From Rapana venosa (Eukaryota; Mollusca; Gastropoda; Neogastropoda; Muricidae), in the NCBI GenBank assembly GCA_028751875.1, contig CM054158.1, positions 17,052,460 to 17,116,459 on the forward strand: a DNA stretch of 64,000 nucleotides, in the 5' to 3' direction. Of the stretch, positions 22,301-32,636 are shown in pieces (within the stretch, counting starts at the first letter, position 1; each line of letters starts with the position of its first letter). Under the pieces are notes generated by a model that searched no databases, was not told the origin of the DNA, and saw only the letters and a list, made by a program, of their open reading frames with translations. A program made the translations under genes and the position numbers.

Positions 22301-25273
22301 ACAGGGGCAGGTGCTGGTGCTCGGTAAGTGAAGGAAAGACTGACTGACTGACTCTGTGAGGAATCCATTGTTTATTTCTTTGTCAAACACTCAGACAGCA
22401 ACCATTGTCTGTCATATGAGCTACAGCTCATTGTGCTGCTGTTAAATGCCTGACAAGTCAGGCCCAGAGTGTCCAGCTCTGATGTGGGATAGAATTGTTA
22501 TCGTTTGAGTCTTTCTGGGGGGAAAAGCCAGAAGAATAACTTTTTGTTCTTGTTTTAAGCACTGGAAATTATTATAGAGTACATTTTTTTCCACACATCC
22601 TGAATCTTCTCTATTATATCCAAAAGATTTTACAACAAAGAAATTCAGGTAGTATTCCTTTTATATGTTTTGCCTAGAATCTGTTCATGAGTGCATAGGA
22701 TTTAGCGAGAATGCCAAGGAAAACATTTGCTGCAGCATAACTTTAGTCTTACGGCCTATGGTTTAGCATCTTTCAATATACTGTGTCCGCTGACGTGGTC
22801 ATCTCAAGATTTTTTTTTCTCGCTCCTTGGCTAGAGCTTCAGGGTTCACCAATGATAAGATTTTGTGTAAAAATGCAAGTTTTTTGCCCACCATGAAGGT
22901 AGCCATATTCCGACTTCGGGGATATTTCAGGAGATATTTTGCTGGGAGTTAACATGGGTCCCAATTCTGTGCTCTTGGAAGTCTTTTTGGAGAGGTACTT
23001 TGTGCACATTTAGAAAACTTTAAGCGTGTGGGGTTTTTTAATGGGTTGTTTAAGTTTGTTTGGTTTGGGGGGTTCCTCGGCTAGTGCACCAAGGTTCACC
23101 AATGGTGAGATTTTGTGTGTGCGACCGTTTTTTTTCCTACCATTAAGGTAGCCGCATTGTGACTTCAGGGATAAGCATTTATTTGTAAACCCCATCTACC
23201 TTTCCTAGAGAAATAGGCCAGCTATTACCAGTGGATGAATGACATGAACATACCCACAGTTTGGCAGATTCTCTGCAGTGTCCCAATGACTCTTCAAGCA
23301 GTTAAAGCAGAAGTCAACTGCATTAATCATGTTCGGATAGGTACTGTAAAACATGTAAAGTTTTCTTGAAATTAGTAGATGGAAGTCTTTTTTGTGTGAT
23401 TTCAATCCACCCCCCAAAAATCTAGATTTCACACACACACACTGCTTACAAGCACACCACCAATTCCAACGTTTTCCTTGAAAATTGAAAGTCATTCACT
23501 GTATTATTCAATAGTTATTCTAGTCCATCATCCTCTCAACTCTGTCCTACAGGTACGATGAACAGCAGAACGGCAGAGGACGCGGAGACCGTTCACGCAG
23601 CAGGGAGAGGAGACGCAGGAGTCGCTCTCGCAGCCCTCCTAGGGGCATGGGAGGAGGCAGAGATCGTATGGAAAGGGACCGCCGTCGAAGTCGCAGCAAG
23701 GATCGCGATCGACGTCGCAGCCGTGACCGTGAAGAGCGAGGCCCTGAAGGTGAGGAAATATCGCGTGGAAAGATATTGCCGGCTTGGTGGAGAGGTGCTT
23801 TTGTTTCCTTTGGATGAACATCTTGCGCACACTTTAAATCCTGTTCCGCTTTTCGTAAGAGTAGGCCATTGTGTGCTGGTGGGAGCGGATGACAAAATGT
23901 ACAAAACCGCAAACACATGGGGACTGGATGTAAAAAAGCACATAAGTGCTTATTCCATTATCCTCAATATAAATGAATAAATAAACAGTTGATGTTTTAC
24001 TTGACATTGATTAGATATTCTCTGTTTCTCTTTCCCCAGAATTGACCTGACATCATTTAGACATTCTCTGTTCTTCTTTACATATTCTGGGTGATCCCAG
24101 AGTGTTGAGCTGTGGAATGCCCAACAACACCATAAAATGCACATTCTTTTTGTTGATGTTATGCCAAATTTCACCAAACATCAATTCTGCATTACCTGAT
24201 GAGCTTTTGCCAAAAGTCACCAATCATCTGTTGTTGCATTTTGCCCAGCCACATTTCAAATACCATCAGCCATACATTATTTCATCATAGTTCCCGACAT
24301 TTTATTTGGCTTCTACAGCAAGATTGTTTTGTTTGTTTCTTTCTTTCTTTTTAGTTTTATTATATATATCAGAGCCGTTTTCAGACATTAATTTGACAGA
24401 CGGTTTGGGTTTTTTAGCAGACTGATATGGATGTCTTCAGGTTTGAAAGGCTGAGTTCTGGTTAGTTCAGACAGAGAAAAAGAAAAGCTGTGAACTTTGT
24501 TGTTGTTGAAACTTTAGGTTGTTTGTATTCCTGTTGTTAATTTGTTTTGAGTTTTGTTTGGGGGGGGGGGGGGGGGGGGGGTTTGTTGGGTTTGGGGGGA
24601 GGGAGTGGCATTGTTTGATTTTGTTTTGGGGTTGGACTTTTCTGTTTTGGTCTGTTTCCATTTTGCTTTTGGAAAGGTTAGTTTTGTGGAGGAAGAAGAA
24701 GAGTATTTTAGAAGTGTAGAGGCCAGCAACATGACAAAGCCCCATTCTACATGATGACAGTCTTTTCAAGGAAAATCTCTGGGCCATCATTTATCAGTCT
24801 TGTGACGCTGCAATCCGTGTAAAATAGAGATGCTACTTGCCCATTCAGTTATGCAAATATATTCTTTTGTTATCATTGCAGAAGAGGAAGAGGCAACTCG
24901 CAGAGAAAAGAAGAGAAGCCGGAGGTCTCGCTCCCGTGACCGCAAGAGGAGTCGATCCCGCGACCGCAAGCGAGGCCGACGCAGCCGATCTCGCGACCGT
25001 GGCCGCCGCTCCCGCGAGCGTCGCATCAAGGAGGAGCCGGACGTCACCCTGGAGCCGCCCTTTGGTGACGGAGGCATGGGCATCGGAGGTTACGACAACT
25101 ACAACAACGCCGGCTATCCAGGGGCGGAGGTGGAAAACAAATCGTGGATGGACTTCAACAGCGTCCAGATCAAGCAGGAACCCTCGGACGCAGGCTACCC
25201 TGCGCAGATGCCCAACATGGGCGTGCCGCCCCCTCCCCCTCCACCCCCTCCAGAAGACGGAGAGGAGGACTAG
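11725..25273 (+). CDS. SNRNP70: U1 snRNP 70 kDa protein, 3' part of gene (five coding exons)
   Basis: U1-70K binds stem-loop I of U1 snRNA through its RRM and helps U1 snRNP recognise 5' splice sites in the nucleus. Five exons join in phase: 11725-11806, 20749-20850, 22221-22323, 23553-23749 and 24882-25273. They give about 291 residues ending at TAG. Seen directly: RNP1 motif [16 protein letters not shown], then [19 protein letters not shown] and [16 protein letters not shown], which are near-identical to animal U1-70K. Long RS/RD runs follow, then two IK(E/Q)EP motifs and a nine-proline run before EDGEED. All introns are GT-AG. Human U1-70K is 437 residues, so roughly the first 140 (N-terminal domain, U1C contact, RNP2) are missing, and I found no exon for them in 1-11724. 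The intron inside the RRM is 8.9 kb. Identity is very secure; exon ends are read from splice consensus and phase. Confidence 0.97.
16728..16805 (+). repeat. 42-bp tandem repeat, two copies
   Basis: GTGTGACAAACCATAGATGA followed by TAAAGACATGTAAAAT occurs at 16728 and again at 16770, perfectly conserved apart from the last bases. It lies in the SNRNP70 RRM intron. Confidence 0.9.
18839..19124 (+). promoter_or_regulatory. Cluster of 5'-splice-site-like sequences in the SNRNP70 RRM intron (candidate feedback/poison-exon element)
   Basis: In under 300 bases there are four GTAAG(C/T) sites: 18858 (CCGTAAGC), 18909 (CAGGTAAGC), 18918 (CGGGTAAGTTA) and 19118 (CCGTAAGTT). A weaker GTAGGT lies at 19083. 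The block is less AT-rich than the flanking intron. Possible acceptors nearby are a pyrimidine-rich stretch ending at 18838, ...CACTCAG at 19020 and ...TTTGCTCAG at 19042. Splicing from the upstream exon to any of these gives an early stop or a frameshift, as expected of a poison exon. Human U1-70K is reported to use an alternative 3' splice site next to a cluster of regulatory 5' splice sites for U1-dependent feedback. The parallel is inference. Confidence 0.45.
20749..20850 (+). CDS. SNRNP70: SNRNP70 exon, end of RRM
   Basis: Acceptor CATCCAG and donor GTAGGT bound a 102-nt exon. It completes the serine codon left open by the previous exon and encodes [20 protein letters not shown] and [13 protein letters not shown]. 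This is the last strand and C-terminal helix of the RRM, among the most conserved parts of U1-70K. It ends one base into a glycine codon. Confidence 0.97.
   Translation: MRTSTLTGGRSMDAVCWWMWRGGARSRGGDLGG
20907..20981 (+). repeat. (AAT)n plus TATATAGCGCTGAATC repeat
   Basis: An AAT tract is followed by TATGGAATTTATATAGCGCT, GAATCTTGTAAA and AAATCAAAGCGCTC. Matching copies lie at 32403-32500 (+) and 50195-50285 (-). This microsatellite-linked element is common in marine invertebrate genomes. Here it begins about 55 bases after a SNRNP70 donor. Confidence 0.75.
20992..21196 (-). mobile_element. SINE fragment, AT-tail type, in a SNRNP70 intron
   Basis: Antisense copy with ATCGAGGATATTGGAATAAG, CACTCAGGCGC, a T run, GGTTTTGTAAATTTTGCCAT, CTTTCGAAAAGCGGAACAGG and CATTCGCACACAGGGCTTCG. 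The tRNA head is lost. Confidence 0.8.
21761..22115 (-). mobile_element. Diverged SINE in a SNRNP70 intron
   Basis: It contains inverted GTTCTCGGCT-like end sequence (CCTCAGCCAGAGCTCAAGCC), ATTCCAACTTCATGGATGAT, GGAAACAGGTTTTAACGTGT, and CTCATCCGAAGGACTCTCCG. It ends only about 100 bases before the acceptor of the exon at 22221, antisense to the gene. Confidence 0.75.
22221..22323 (+). CDS. SNRNP70: SNRNP70 exon, glycine-rich linker
   Basis: The acceptor follows a GT-rich stretch (ATTTGTGCAG) and the donor is GTAAGTG. The exon encodes [20 protein letters not shown] followed by [14 protein letters not shown], matching the GGGLGGTR(R/K)GG linker that follows the RRM in other animals. It ends two bases into an arginine codon. 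Confidence 0.96.
22379..22535 (-). repeat. Dispersed repeat with GACTTGTCAGG motif, copy 2
   Basis: TTGTCAAACACTCAGACAGC, TGTCTGTCATATGAGC, GCCTGACAAGTCAGGCCCAG, TTTCTGGGGGGAAAAGCC. It lies in a SNRNP70 intron, 55 bases after a donor. Confidence 0.75.
22823..22924 (-). mobile_element. SINE 3' end fragment in a SNRNP70 intron
   Basis: Antisense tail module with CTTGGCTAGAGCTTCAGGGT, TCACCAATGATAAGATTTTG, CACCATGAAGGTAGCCATAT and TCCGACTTCGGGGAT. Confidence 0.78.
23072..23173 (-). mobile_element. SINE 3' end fragment in a SNRNP70 intron
   Basis: Antisense tail module with GTTCCTCGGCTAGTGCACCA, GGTTCACCAATGGTGAGATT, GTAGCCGCATTGTGACTTCA. It is the second such tail within 250 bases in the same orientation, preceded by a TTTGGTTTGGGG stretch. 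Confidence 0.78.
23553..23749 (+). CDS. SNRNP70: SNRNP70 exon, first RS-rich segment
   Basis: The acceptor is CCTACAG and the donor GTGAGG. The exon encodes [20 protein letters not shown] and then an RS/RD-rich segment with [10 protein letters not shown] and [19 protein letters not shown]. Such runs are phosphorylated in SR-like proteins and contact other splicing factors. The open frame running past the donor is intronic SINE sequence, not coding. Confidence 0.94.
23812..23990 (+). mobile_element. SINE fragment, AT-tail type, in a SNRNP70 intron
   Basis: Contains TTAAATCCTGTTCCGCTTTT, CGTAAGAGTAGGCCATTGTG, CATGGGGACTGGATGTAAAA and CTTATTCCATTATCCTCAAT, with an A/T tail. It starts about 60 bases after a SNRNP70 donor and makes a spurious open frame run on from the exon. 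Confidence 0.82.
24882..25273 (+). CDS. SNRNP70: SNRNP70 terminal coding exon
   Basis: The acceptor is ATCATTGCAG and the frame starts at the second codon base. The exon encodes [20 protein letters not shown] and more RS/RD repeats. It continues with [18 protein letters not shown], a Tyr/Asn/Gly stretch ([13 protein letters not shown]), [18 protein letters not shown], and a [15 protein letters not shown] end before TAG. The IKEEP-type acidic tail resembles insect U1-70K more than vertebrate U1-70K. An ATG at 24830 opens the same frame upstream, but the acceptor and phase show it is intronic. Confidence 0.96.
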
Positions 25274-25859
25274 GAAATGTCAGATTTGCCGACGTGACCT
25301 TCTGTACCTCACTGACTCACTGCAGGGTTATGCTTTGAGGGGAGGGGGTCTGTATTTGTTTGGGGGTTTGTTTTGTTTGTTTTCGGTTGTTTTTAATCCT
25401 CTCCAGAAGGTTTGAGTTTAGCTTTAGGGAGTCCCTGTACTTGCTTCCCATCTACTGAACTTGACAGACAGACAGCAGCATAGCAAGAACAGTGAGAAAC
25501 AGGATTCATTGACACTTGTTCAGAAACACAGGCTCCATGTAGGTCAAGGTGCATAATTTGGAAGAGGTGGCATTAGGCTCAGCGGTATGTAGAAGAAAGA
25601 AGATTGTGAATACTCAAGCAGTCTCTTGGTATTGCTCAAAAGTGCAGAACCTTGCTATGAATGCAGGCTGCGTGCTTGACTGACTGGAGGTAGGTTTAGA
25701 GATATAGTTATTCTTTGGGGGCTGTTCCTGCAGAAATGATGATTTTATCATTTCGAATCTTTGAAGGAACTTTCTCTCCCTCTCTCTCTTGCTTTCATTG
25801 TGTCTGTCTTTTTCTTGATTTATATCTGTCAAATATTTTTAGGATCTCGTTGTTGAATG

Positions 25860-26430
25860 AGCAGGGCATGTGAGGGTTCGAATCCAACTCATGGAAGCCT
25901 GGTTGAACGAGAAGTTTCGTTCAGTTGGTCCTTGTCCAGACATTGGCAAGTCTGCTCGGAAATCAGAAAATCCCACCGGAGAGACGCTGTCTGATATACA
26001 AGGCCTGCATTAGACCTGTTCTCCTGTATGGTCGGAGACGTGGGTTTTCACAAAAAGCGTCGAAAGTTTGTTGAAGAGCTGTGAAAACCGAATGCTACGC
26101 TTCATGACAAAGATCAAATGAGAAGACAGGATCACGAATGAAGAACTATGGAGAATGTGCAAAGTTGATGATCTGAAGTCTGTAGCTAGTACCAATAGAC
26201 TGCGCTGGTTTGGGCACGTTCAAGGGAAAGCAGACCACCACATCATAAAAAGAGCAATGAACTTCGTAGTGGATGGAAAGAGACCAAAGGGAAGACCTAG
26301 CAAAACCTGGGCTGCCTGTATTGCAGATAGAGAAAGGGGCATAAATAAGGAGGAAGCTCAAAACAGAGAGATGGAGAAGGCTCATCAATGTCAAACCTCC
26401 CTTGGGAGAAACATGACAAAAAAGGAAGAA
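25860..26430 (+). mobile_element. Non-LTR retrotransposon remnant, C-terminal end of RT polyprotein
   Basis: Interrupted by stops, the + strand reads MLRFMTKIK, a stop, then EDRITNEELWRMCKVDDLKS and NRLRWFGHVQGKADHHIIKR, then GKRPKGRPSKTWAACI. The R-L-R-W-F-G-H-V ... K-R-P-x-G-R-P-x-x-T-W pattern is typical of the segment after the reverse transcriptase domain in RTE/craniata-type LINEs. Upstream, TCSPVW...ETWVFTKS resembles the preceding thumb region. Only the 3' end is present and it is inactive. It sits in the probable SNRNP70 3' UTR in sense orientation. Confidence 0.8.
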
Positions 26431-26539
26431 GGAGGTCTTTGTCCAGACATTAATTTCCTTTCAGCCCTTTGGATAAACCTGAGGTAGGTCCCTCGAAAAA
26501 AAATTAAAATTTGTAAAGGTCCTTCGATCAGTGTAAAGA

Positions 26540-26705
26540 ATTTCACACACATGAAAATCCCACTCCACCTTTTACAGAAGAGTAACTTCTCCTATGTTGC
26601 TTGGGAGTGGATGATAAAATAGAAACATACTCACTGGTATCGTGTTTAGACATCACCTCCACAGATGATATGCGCCTACCACAAAAAAGTAGCAGTGGCG
26701 AACTC
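26540..26705 (+). mobile_element. Degenerate SINE fragment
   Basis: Weak match to the hairpin-tail SINE: CACCTTTTACAGAAGAGTAA, GGTATCGTGTTTAGACATCA, CAGTGGCGAACTCCCACC. It lies in the probable SNRNP70 3' UTR. Confidence 0.5.
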
Positions 26706-26860
26706 CCACCCATGATTATCGTTCTAGCAAAGGTAAAAGTTCTGCTCAAAGTGGGGTAAAAGTGTTTTGCATAAAGGCTCTGCACACACATATATGGCAG
26801 GTAGAAACGTATGTCGGTTTTGAGTCTGCTTTGGTGTCAATTAGTTGTCCTTCTTATACA

Positions 26861-26911
<51 letters not shown>

Positions 26912-28787
26912 TCCAACAAAGGTGTTTGGATACAACATGGTTGGTGCACTGAGTATATCTCTGTATTTTAGTTATTGTGACACTGATAACTGAAATGCTG
27001 TGATGGAGCACCTAGTTTGAAACTGCACATTTGATGTTAATTTTTTTTGTTTAATGATTCAGTGTAGTACAGACGCTAGTGTGTGGCTGATCAGATATGG
27101 GAGGTAGTTTAGAATTGAAGCAGGTAAAACATCAAATCAGTGTTTTAGTAGTTGTATGAACAGCATAATTTTTGCATGTAAAATTAACCTTCATCATTAG
27201 CAACAGCCGTACCTCGCTGAAAGCATCAGTTCTCATCCAACCTTCATCATTTCAGCACTCTTTTTTTTTTTTTTAACCATATCCACCACAAACTAAGAGC
27301 ATTTTTGGAGTTGAAAGTTAATGTATTTCAAGCATATGCAGGAAAGCATGCTTCCAACAAAAGAATGACTAAGTTTTTATCAAAAGTGCATCTTAACTTC
27401 TGGACTGATAGCGAAGTAGGAGGTATATGATTTGAGAACAGCTGATAAAATTTGCTGACTGCAGTCACAATGATTGCCTGTCACACATAGCCCGTTCACA
27501 AAAGGGGGAAAGTAAAAGAAAAATTATTGTAATGGTAATAGTTATGCTCTGGTCTTATTTCTGTCATCCTCTTTTCTTTTCTTTTTTTTTTTAAATCTGA
27601 AGGTGCAAAAAATCATTTTCAGATAGGAACAAAACTAAAAGACATGAGACTTTTAAACAGAAAAAAATGTTGTCATCCTGCCAACAAGTTAAAGAAAGTC
27701 TACAGTTGTGTGCAAGGGTACCTGACAAGTGTTGTTCCCTGATGTCTGTAGAGGCCTTTTGGTTGGTAAGTATGATAGGGTAAGTTCATGACTCCTTTCT
27801 CTTTTTTCTTTTTTTAAAAAAACATTCACTGCACTCACGTGACATGCCTTCCTGTCAGTGTCTGATGTCATGACAGTGTGCAGTTTTGCCCTTCTTCCTT
27901 GTGGCTAATCCAGCATTAGTATAACCAGATCTTAATGGTCTAGTGGGAATTTTGTTTTCCTGTTTTTTATTTATTATTTTTATATTATTATGTACGGTAA
28001 GTATGCAGTGTATATTCAGTTGTGCCGTGTTTTACTTTGTAATCCAGCAGCGTTATGGAGAGTTGATACATATTCAGTGTTGTTGTTTTAACCAAACCAC
28101 ACCCTGTGTAATTTTTTTTAATTTTTTTTTGGTGGGGGGGGGAATATTTGAGGAGATTGTGGTGTAATTCTGTTCTGTTTTTTTGCTTGCAAGTTCACCA
28201 GACACTGTTCAGAACTTTTAGGACATGAGAAACTATAACAAGGTCTGTTCAGAATGTGTTCATTTAGCAAAGATCAGTGTCTTGTGTCAATAAAGGAGAG
28301 TCAGATCACAAGTTGAGGGTCATTGTGCTTATTTGTTGGGATGTATTTGTTGTCTTTTCTTTTTTTATGTATTGCTCTGTAAGCTGTGTGCATGTGTGTG
28401 TGTGTGAGAAAGAAATCTGCATGCAACATGAAGACTAAACAACGAAATTTCAAGCTATTCTTCAACTTATGAAATTGGCTGGTCTTTATAACGTTGATTT
28501 AAAAATGTATGAGTTTTGTATTAATCATGAATATAAAACATGGCACTGTTACATCATGATGATATCAGCAAACTGGGGAAGATTCAAGGGAGATAGAGCA
28601 TGTGGCGTTTAGGGACAGAAAAGGCAAAAGGTTGGGGGGGGGGGGGGGGGCGGGGTGTTTGGCTGCTGTTTTTGGGGGGAGGGGGTTTGTTGTTTGTTGG
28701 GTTTTGTTGTTTGGTTGGGTTTGTTTTGTTGGAGTTTTTTGTTGTTGGGTTTGTTGTTGGTTTTTTGTTGTTGTTTTTTTTGGGGGG

Positions 28788-29085
28788 TCCTCAGCTAGAA
28801 CTCGCAAGGTTCACCAATGGTGAGATTTTGCATGTGACTGTTTTTACCTGCCATGAAGGTAGCTGCATTCTGACTTTGGGGATGGTGTCCATGACGCCTG
28901 TGTGCATGCGTTTCTAACAAAAACTTAATCTGTTCCTACTGGCATGAAATAGCCTACTCTTTAGAAAGGCAGATTGGGTTTTTAACTTACAGGCAAGATG
29001 TTCTGCATGAATTTGCACATGGAGCCCGGGCTTATATTATAGTCTCATCCAAAAGACTTTTGGAGGAGTAGAGTCGGCACTGATG
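28788..29085 (-). mobile_element. SINE without tRNA head, hairpin-tail type
   Basis: Read on + it begins with the inverted 3' end (CTCAGCTAGAACTCGCAAGG, TTCACCAATGGTGAGATTTT) and AGGTAGCTGCATTCTGACTT. The body (TCTGTTCCTACTGGCATGAA, AGTCTCATCCAAAAGACTTT) follows. It lies just past the SNRNP70 poly(A) signal. Confidence 0.8.
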
Positions 29086-29515
29086 TCAACTCAAAAAGTT
29101 AAAGGTGTATCATTTACAAACAGTAACAGACAGGGCACAGATCCACCAATATATACACACACAAATAACAGAGATGGACTGAAAGATAAAGAGGACAGAG
29201 CTGGAGAGGCGACACGCAGAGAAACAGATCAGTGCTTTTCAAAGAAATGAGAGCACTCAAGGAAATAAAATTGTCAACAGGAAATTTCAGTGGAATGCAT
29301 TACAACACATCATGAACAAACATTGCATGTGGCTGACACAAAGTCTGATCCTCATTCAGGTGAGAGGCACACGCACATGAAAGATGCATGCACATGCACA
29401 TGTTACTATAAGATTAGGTAGTCAGTTTACACATTTTGATTTATTCCGATTCATTAGAAAGGGTTCATGTGGAAACCAGTTTACAACAAATTCATAGTGG
29501 GTTAAGGGGGGGTTG

Positions 29516-29797
29516 GAGGCACCGTGGTTGAGTGGTTTAGGCGGTCAACTCGTGATCCAGAGGTCGCGGGATTGATCCCCGCTCGGCTCGGTGTTGTGTC
29601 CTTGGGAAAGACACTTTACTCCTATTTTCCTCACTCCACCCAGGTGTACAAGTGGGTACCAGCTCTGCTGGGGAAGTATCTGGCGACAGACTAGCGTCCT
29701 GTCACAGGGGTGGTGAAAAACCATCAGTTCGCTTAACGCTACAGAAACCGGGATAAGCTCCGGCTCTATGGGCCTTCTGGCTCGAAAGAACATACTT
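29516..29797 (+). mobile_element. tRNA-derived SINE of a second family
   Basis: The tRNA-like head has TGGTTGAGTGGTTTAGGCGG (A box) and GGGATTGATCCCC (B box). The body contains CCTTGGGAAAGACACTTTAC, CTCACTCCACCCAGGTGTAC, AAGTGGGTACC and GGGATAAGCTCCGGCTCTAT, which are features of a SINE core widespread in marine invertebrates. It is unrelated to the hairpin-tail SINE. Confidence 0.85.
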
Positions 29798-29935
29798 TTT
29801 TTAAGGGGGGGGTTGCACTTAATTCTTCAATCTTACTCCTGTACTTTAATTTATAAAGAAACTTTGTAGTGATGGGGCTATGCTACTTGCTTATTTAATT
29901 AAAGGAGCAAAGGTACCCTCTCCTGACAAGAAGGA

Positions 29936-30341
29936 AGGTGGCAGGACGGTTAAGACATTCACCTGCCTAACAAGTAAATCGTGAGGTTCTGGGTTCAATT
30001 CCCAGTCTTGCCATTTCTTCCCAGTTTGACAAGAAAATCAAACTGAATGTTAAAGTCGTTTGGATGAGACTAGAAATTGAGACCCCATGAGCGAATGCAC
30101 ACAGAACATTTGCTCACACAAGCTAAAAACCTGTTCCACCTTTCAGAAGAGTAGGCCATTGCATGCTGGTAGAAATGGATGACAAAAAATGCATGCACAC
30201 AGGTGTCATGTTTAGACACCATCCCTGAAGTCACAATGCAGTTACCTAAATGATGTTTAAGTGTGGTTGGGGGGGGGGGGGGGGGGGGGGGCGGGGGGGG
30301 AATCTCATCATTGGTGAACTTCGGAATTCTAGCCGAGGAAG
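29936..30341 (+). mobile_element. tRNA-derived SINE, hairpin-tail type
   Basis: The head is GGCAGGACGGTTAAGACATT with a B box GGGTTCAATTCCC. The body contains TGGATGAGACTAGAAATTG and CCTGTTCCACCTTTCAGAAG, followed by GGTGTCATGTTTAGACACC. It is interrupted by a long G run at 30270-30300. It ends CTCATCATTGGTGAAC and TTCTAGCCGAGGAA. The head differs from that at 11161, suggesting a different tRNA source or head exchange. Confidence 0.82.
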
Positions 30342-30599
30342 GGAGATAAAAGTTTTTTGGTTTTTTTAAATCATCTCCTGACAATATTGTAGTCAGAAAA
30401 GAACAGTGTGCTGCCCTTTGAAATATGGCCATAAGTGGAAACCATTAAGTATAAAGATCACTTATCGAGATCTGCCTACCCATACGAGTTTATTGTATTT
30501 TACGATTTTTTTAAAATCCCAAATATGAATATACGAATTAACTGATCAAAATACGACTTTGACAACCACACACAAAAGAAAAGGGAGGAAAAAGTGAAA

Positions 30600-31080
30600 C
30601 CATGGCAAAGGGTTTAAGGGATGTAACTCTTCCATGCTGATTACTTCCCTTGTCTGCATTAGGTCGCGAGTCATCCATCACTGGTAGCAAGTGAACTTTA
30701 TCTATTGAAAGAAGGGGGCCCACGTGGAAAGGACCATGAATATCCCATTTCAAGAAAGGGATGGACCAGCAGCTCCAAGGCCACACACCTGTGTTAAAAA
30801 AATCACTCTTCTCTTTGTTTGTCTATATGACTCATATTCATACCACACCTACTAAGGCATCCACAGAAATAAAAACCACATTTTTGTGAAAGACTAGCCT
30901 CTGACTCAAAACTGAGATGATTTTGAACAAATTTGGTAGATTTGAATTTTTTTTTAATTTGTCAGCAAATACTGTACCCCCTCAGTCCTTTGTCGCCTGC
31001 TAGCTTCCTTACGGCAATATGCATGCGCAGGGTGACACTGTAGGAATACAGGCAATCCTCATTTGATGATTATTTCCAAC
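30600..31080 (+). repeat. Dispersed non-coding repeat, copy 1 (second at about 35570-36330)
   Basis: Ordered matches to 35.57-36.33 kb: CATGCTGATTACTTCCCTTG, ACTAAGGCATCCACAGAAA, ACAAATTTGGTAGATTTGAA, CAGCAAATACTGTACCCCCT, GACACTGTAGGAATACAGGC. Spacing differs because the other copy carries an extra ~350 bases. No open frame or RNA head is recognised. Confidence 0.65.
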
Positions 31081-31604
31081 TTTCTGTGACTACCTGGTAT
31101 TGCTCTTTGTCCTCCTCAATCCCCAAAACAAGTGCACAGTGCATTTTTTCATACTTTAAAAAATCTGTGAAAATCACCAACATTTTTTTCCACTCGCACT
31201 CTTTAGACCCCCAAATTAATACCCGTGTGTAGCCTAAGGCAGATGGGTGGAGAGGGTTGGTAGGAAGGGGTTGGGGGACTTTCACAGCCATGTGTGCAGT
31301 CAGAGTGCAAGGGGTCCATAATAAACCCTACAGCGCCTGTTATCGCCCTGTCAAAGCGATGTTAAGCTATACACTCGATGATACACTCTTCCCTACTCTT
31401 TTTTTTTTGTTTTGCTTTCTTCATTTTGTTTTCTCTTTTCATCTCTGCTCCTTTTTATTCTTATCCTTCTTCTACTTCTCTCTCCTTTCCTTTTTAAAAA
31501 AAAAAATGTCCTCGAGGCGAACATAGAGGTTTACCAGTTATGAGACTTTTTTTTTTTGTTTTAATGCAAAATGTCTTTTTAAGATGTTTTCAAAAACTTA
31601 TAGG

Positions 31605-31810
31605 TGAACGTTTGCTTGCTTTGGCTTCAATACAGTCCCCCAGTTCACCCAGCCATAAATGGGTACCTGCCTTCTTTAGGATCAGGAAAGGTAAAGCAGC
31701 GAGGGTGAGGAGATGGGCACCACCCTCAAAATTCTGGCCCCTGGAGAAGCTAAGGTCTCTGACACCTCGCTCCCCTATGACCACATAGGTTATGGGACAC
31801 CTTTATCTTT
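31605..31810 (+). repeat. SINE-like repeat fragment
   Basis: CCAGTTCACCCAGCCATAAA, TGGGTACCTGCCTTCTTTAG and TGGCCCCTGGAGAAGCTAAG resemble a SINE core seen in many invertebrates. No tRNA head is visible and no second copy is in this window, so the call rests on recognition only. Confidence 0.45.
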
Positions 31811-31819
31811 ACCTGTACA

Positions 31820-32591
31820 ATCACTGATGTGTGTGAGGGGAGGTTACACTTATTCCTTTGGTGCTGGTTTCTTTTTTTTAATTTTGGAAATATCAATAAT
31901 ATCAGTTTTTCTCATTGTTGTCTAAACTATAGTTGATAGTCTGGGTTTTTTACTTTACCCCCCCCTCCCACCATTCCACTGAACATAATGCATGCATACC
32001 AAATACAATGTGACTCAATTTGCGTATGATATGATGCATATATATTCATAATCCACCAGCAACGAAGTTTGTGTCTAAAGAGAAAAGAAAAATAAGAAAT
32101 GTGATATACAGAGAGCAACCCCTCCCTTCCCCCTACCCCTCCCCCATCGACCATAAGTAGTGTGAAGTGTTGCTTTGTTCAGAAAGAAAATCTGAGTCCT
32201 TCCCCTTTTGATTTGTTAAGGATTTCCCTCTTCCCTTTTGATTAAGAGTTATTATTACTAATAGTAATAAAAATGGGCAATTCCATGTAAAATTGTAGCT
32301 GTTTTAACCATAGGTTTGAAAAAAAAAGCTACCAACACAAAACTCCACACGGAGCTAGATATGTTTTTTAAACAAAATTTGCAATTATCATCTTTCTTTA
32401 TTCATAATGATAATAATATATGGAATTTATATAGCGCTGAATCTTGTTAAAAAAAAAAAAAACAACAACAACAAAACCCCAAGCAAATCGAAGCGCTTGC
32501 CTTCAAATCATTTACACGCATACAACTCTCCTTAAACATAATGAACAACAGATATCAAATCCATGCGCACACACGTACGCACGCACACGCA

Positions 32592-32636
<45 letters not shown>

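Larger units (their letters stand above)
25274..28310 (+). other. SNRNP70: Probable 3' UTR of SNRNP70 with poly(A) signal
   Basis: The first AATAAA I see after the stop is at 28289-28294, in CTTGTGTCAATAAAGG, so a 3-kb 3' UTR is likely. The interval also carries a LINE remnant (about 25.9-26.4 kb), a degenerate SINE piece (about 26.54-26.70 kb) and a CT tract near 26.87 kb. An earlier non-canonical poly(A) site cannot be excluded. Confidence 0.5.

Noticed and set aside
24787..25083. Arg/Ser-rich open frame on the - strand
   Set aside because: It is the antisense shadow of the SNRNP70 RS repeats. Arg and Ser codons in RS/RD runs read as RRSRDR-like peptides on either strand.
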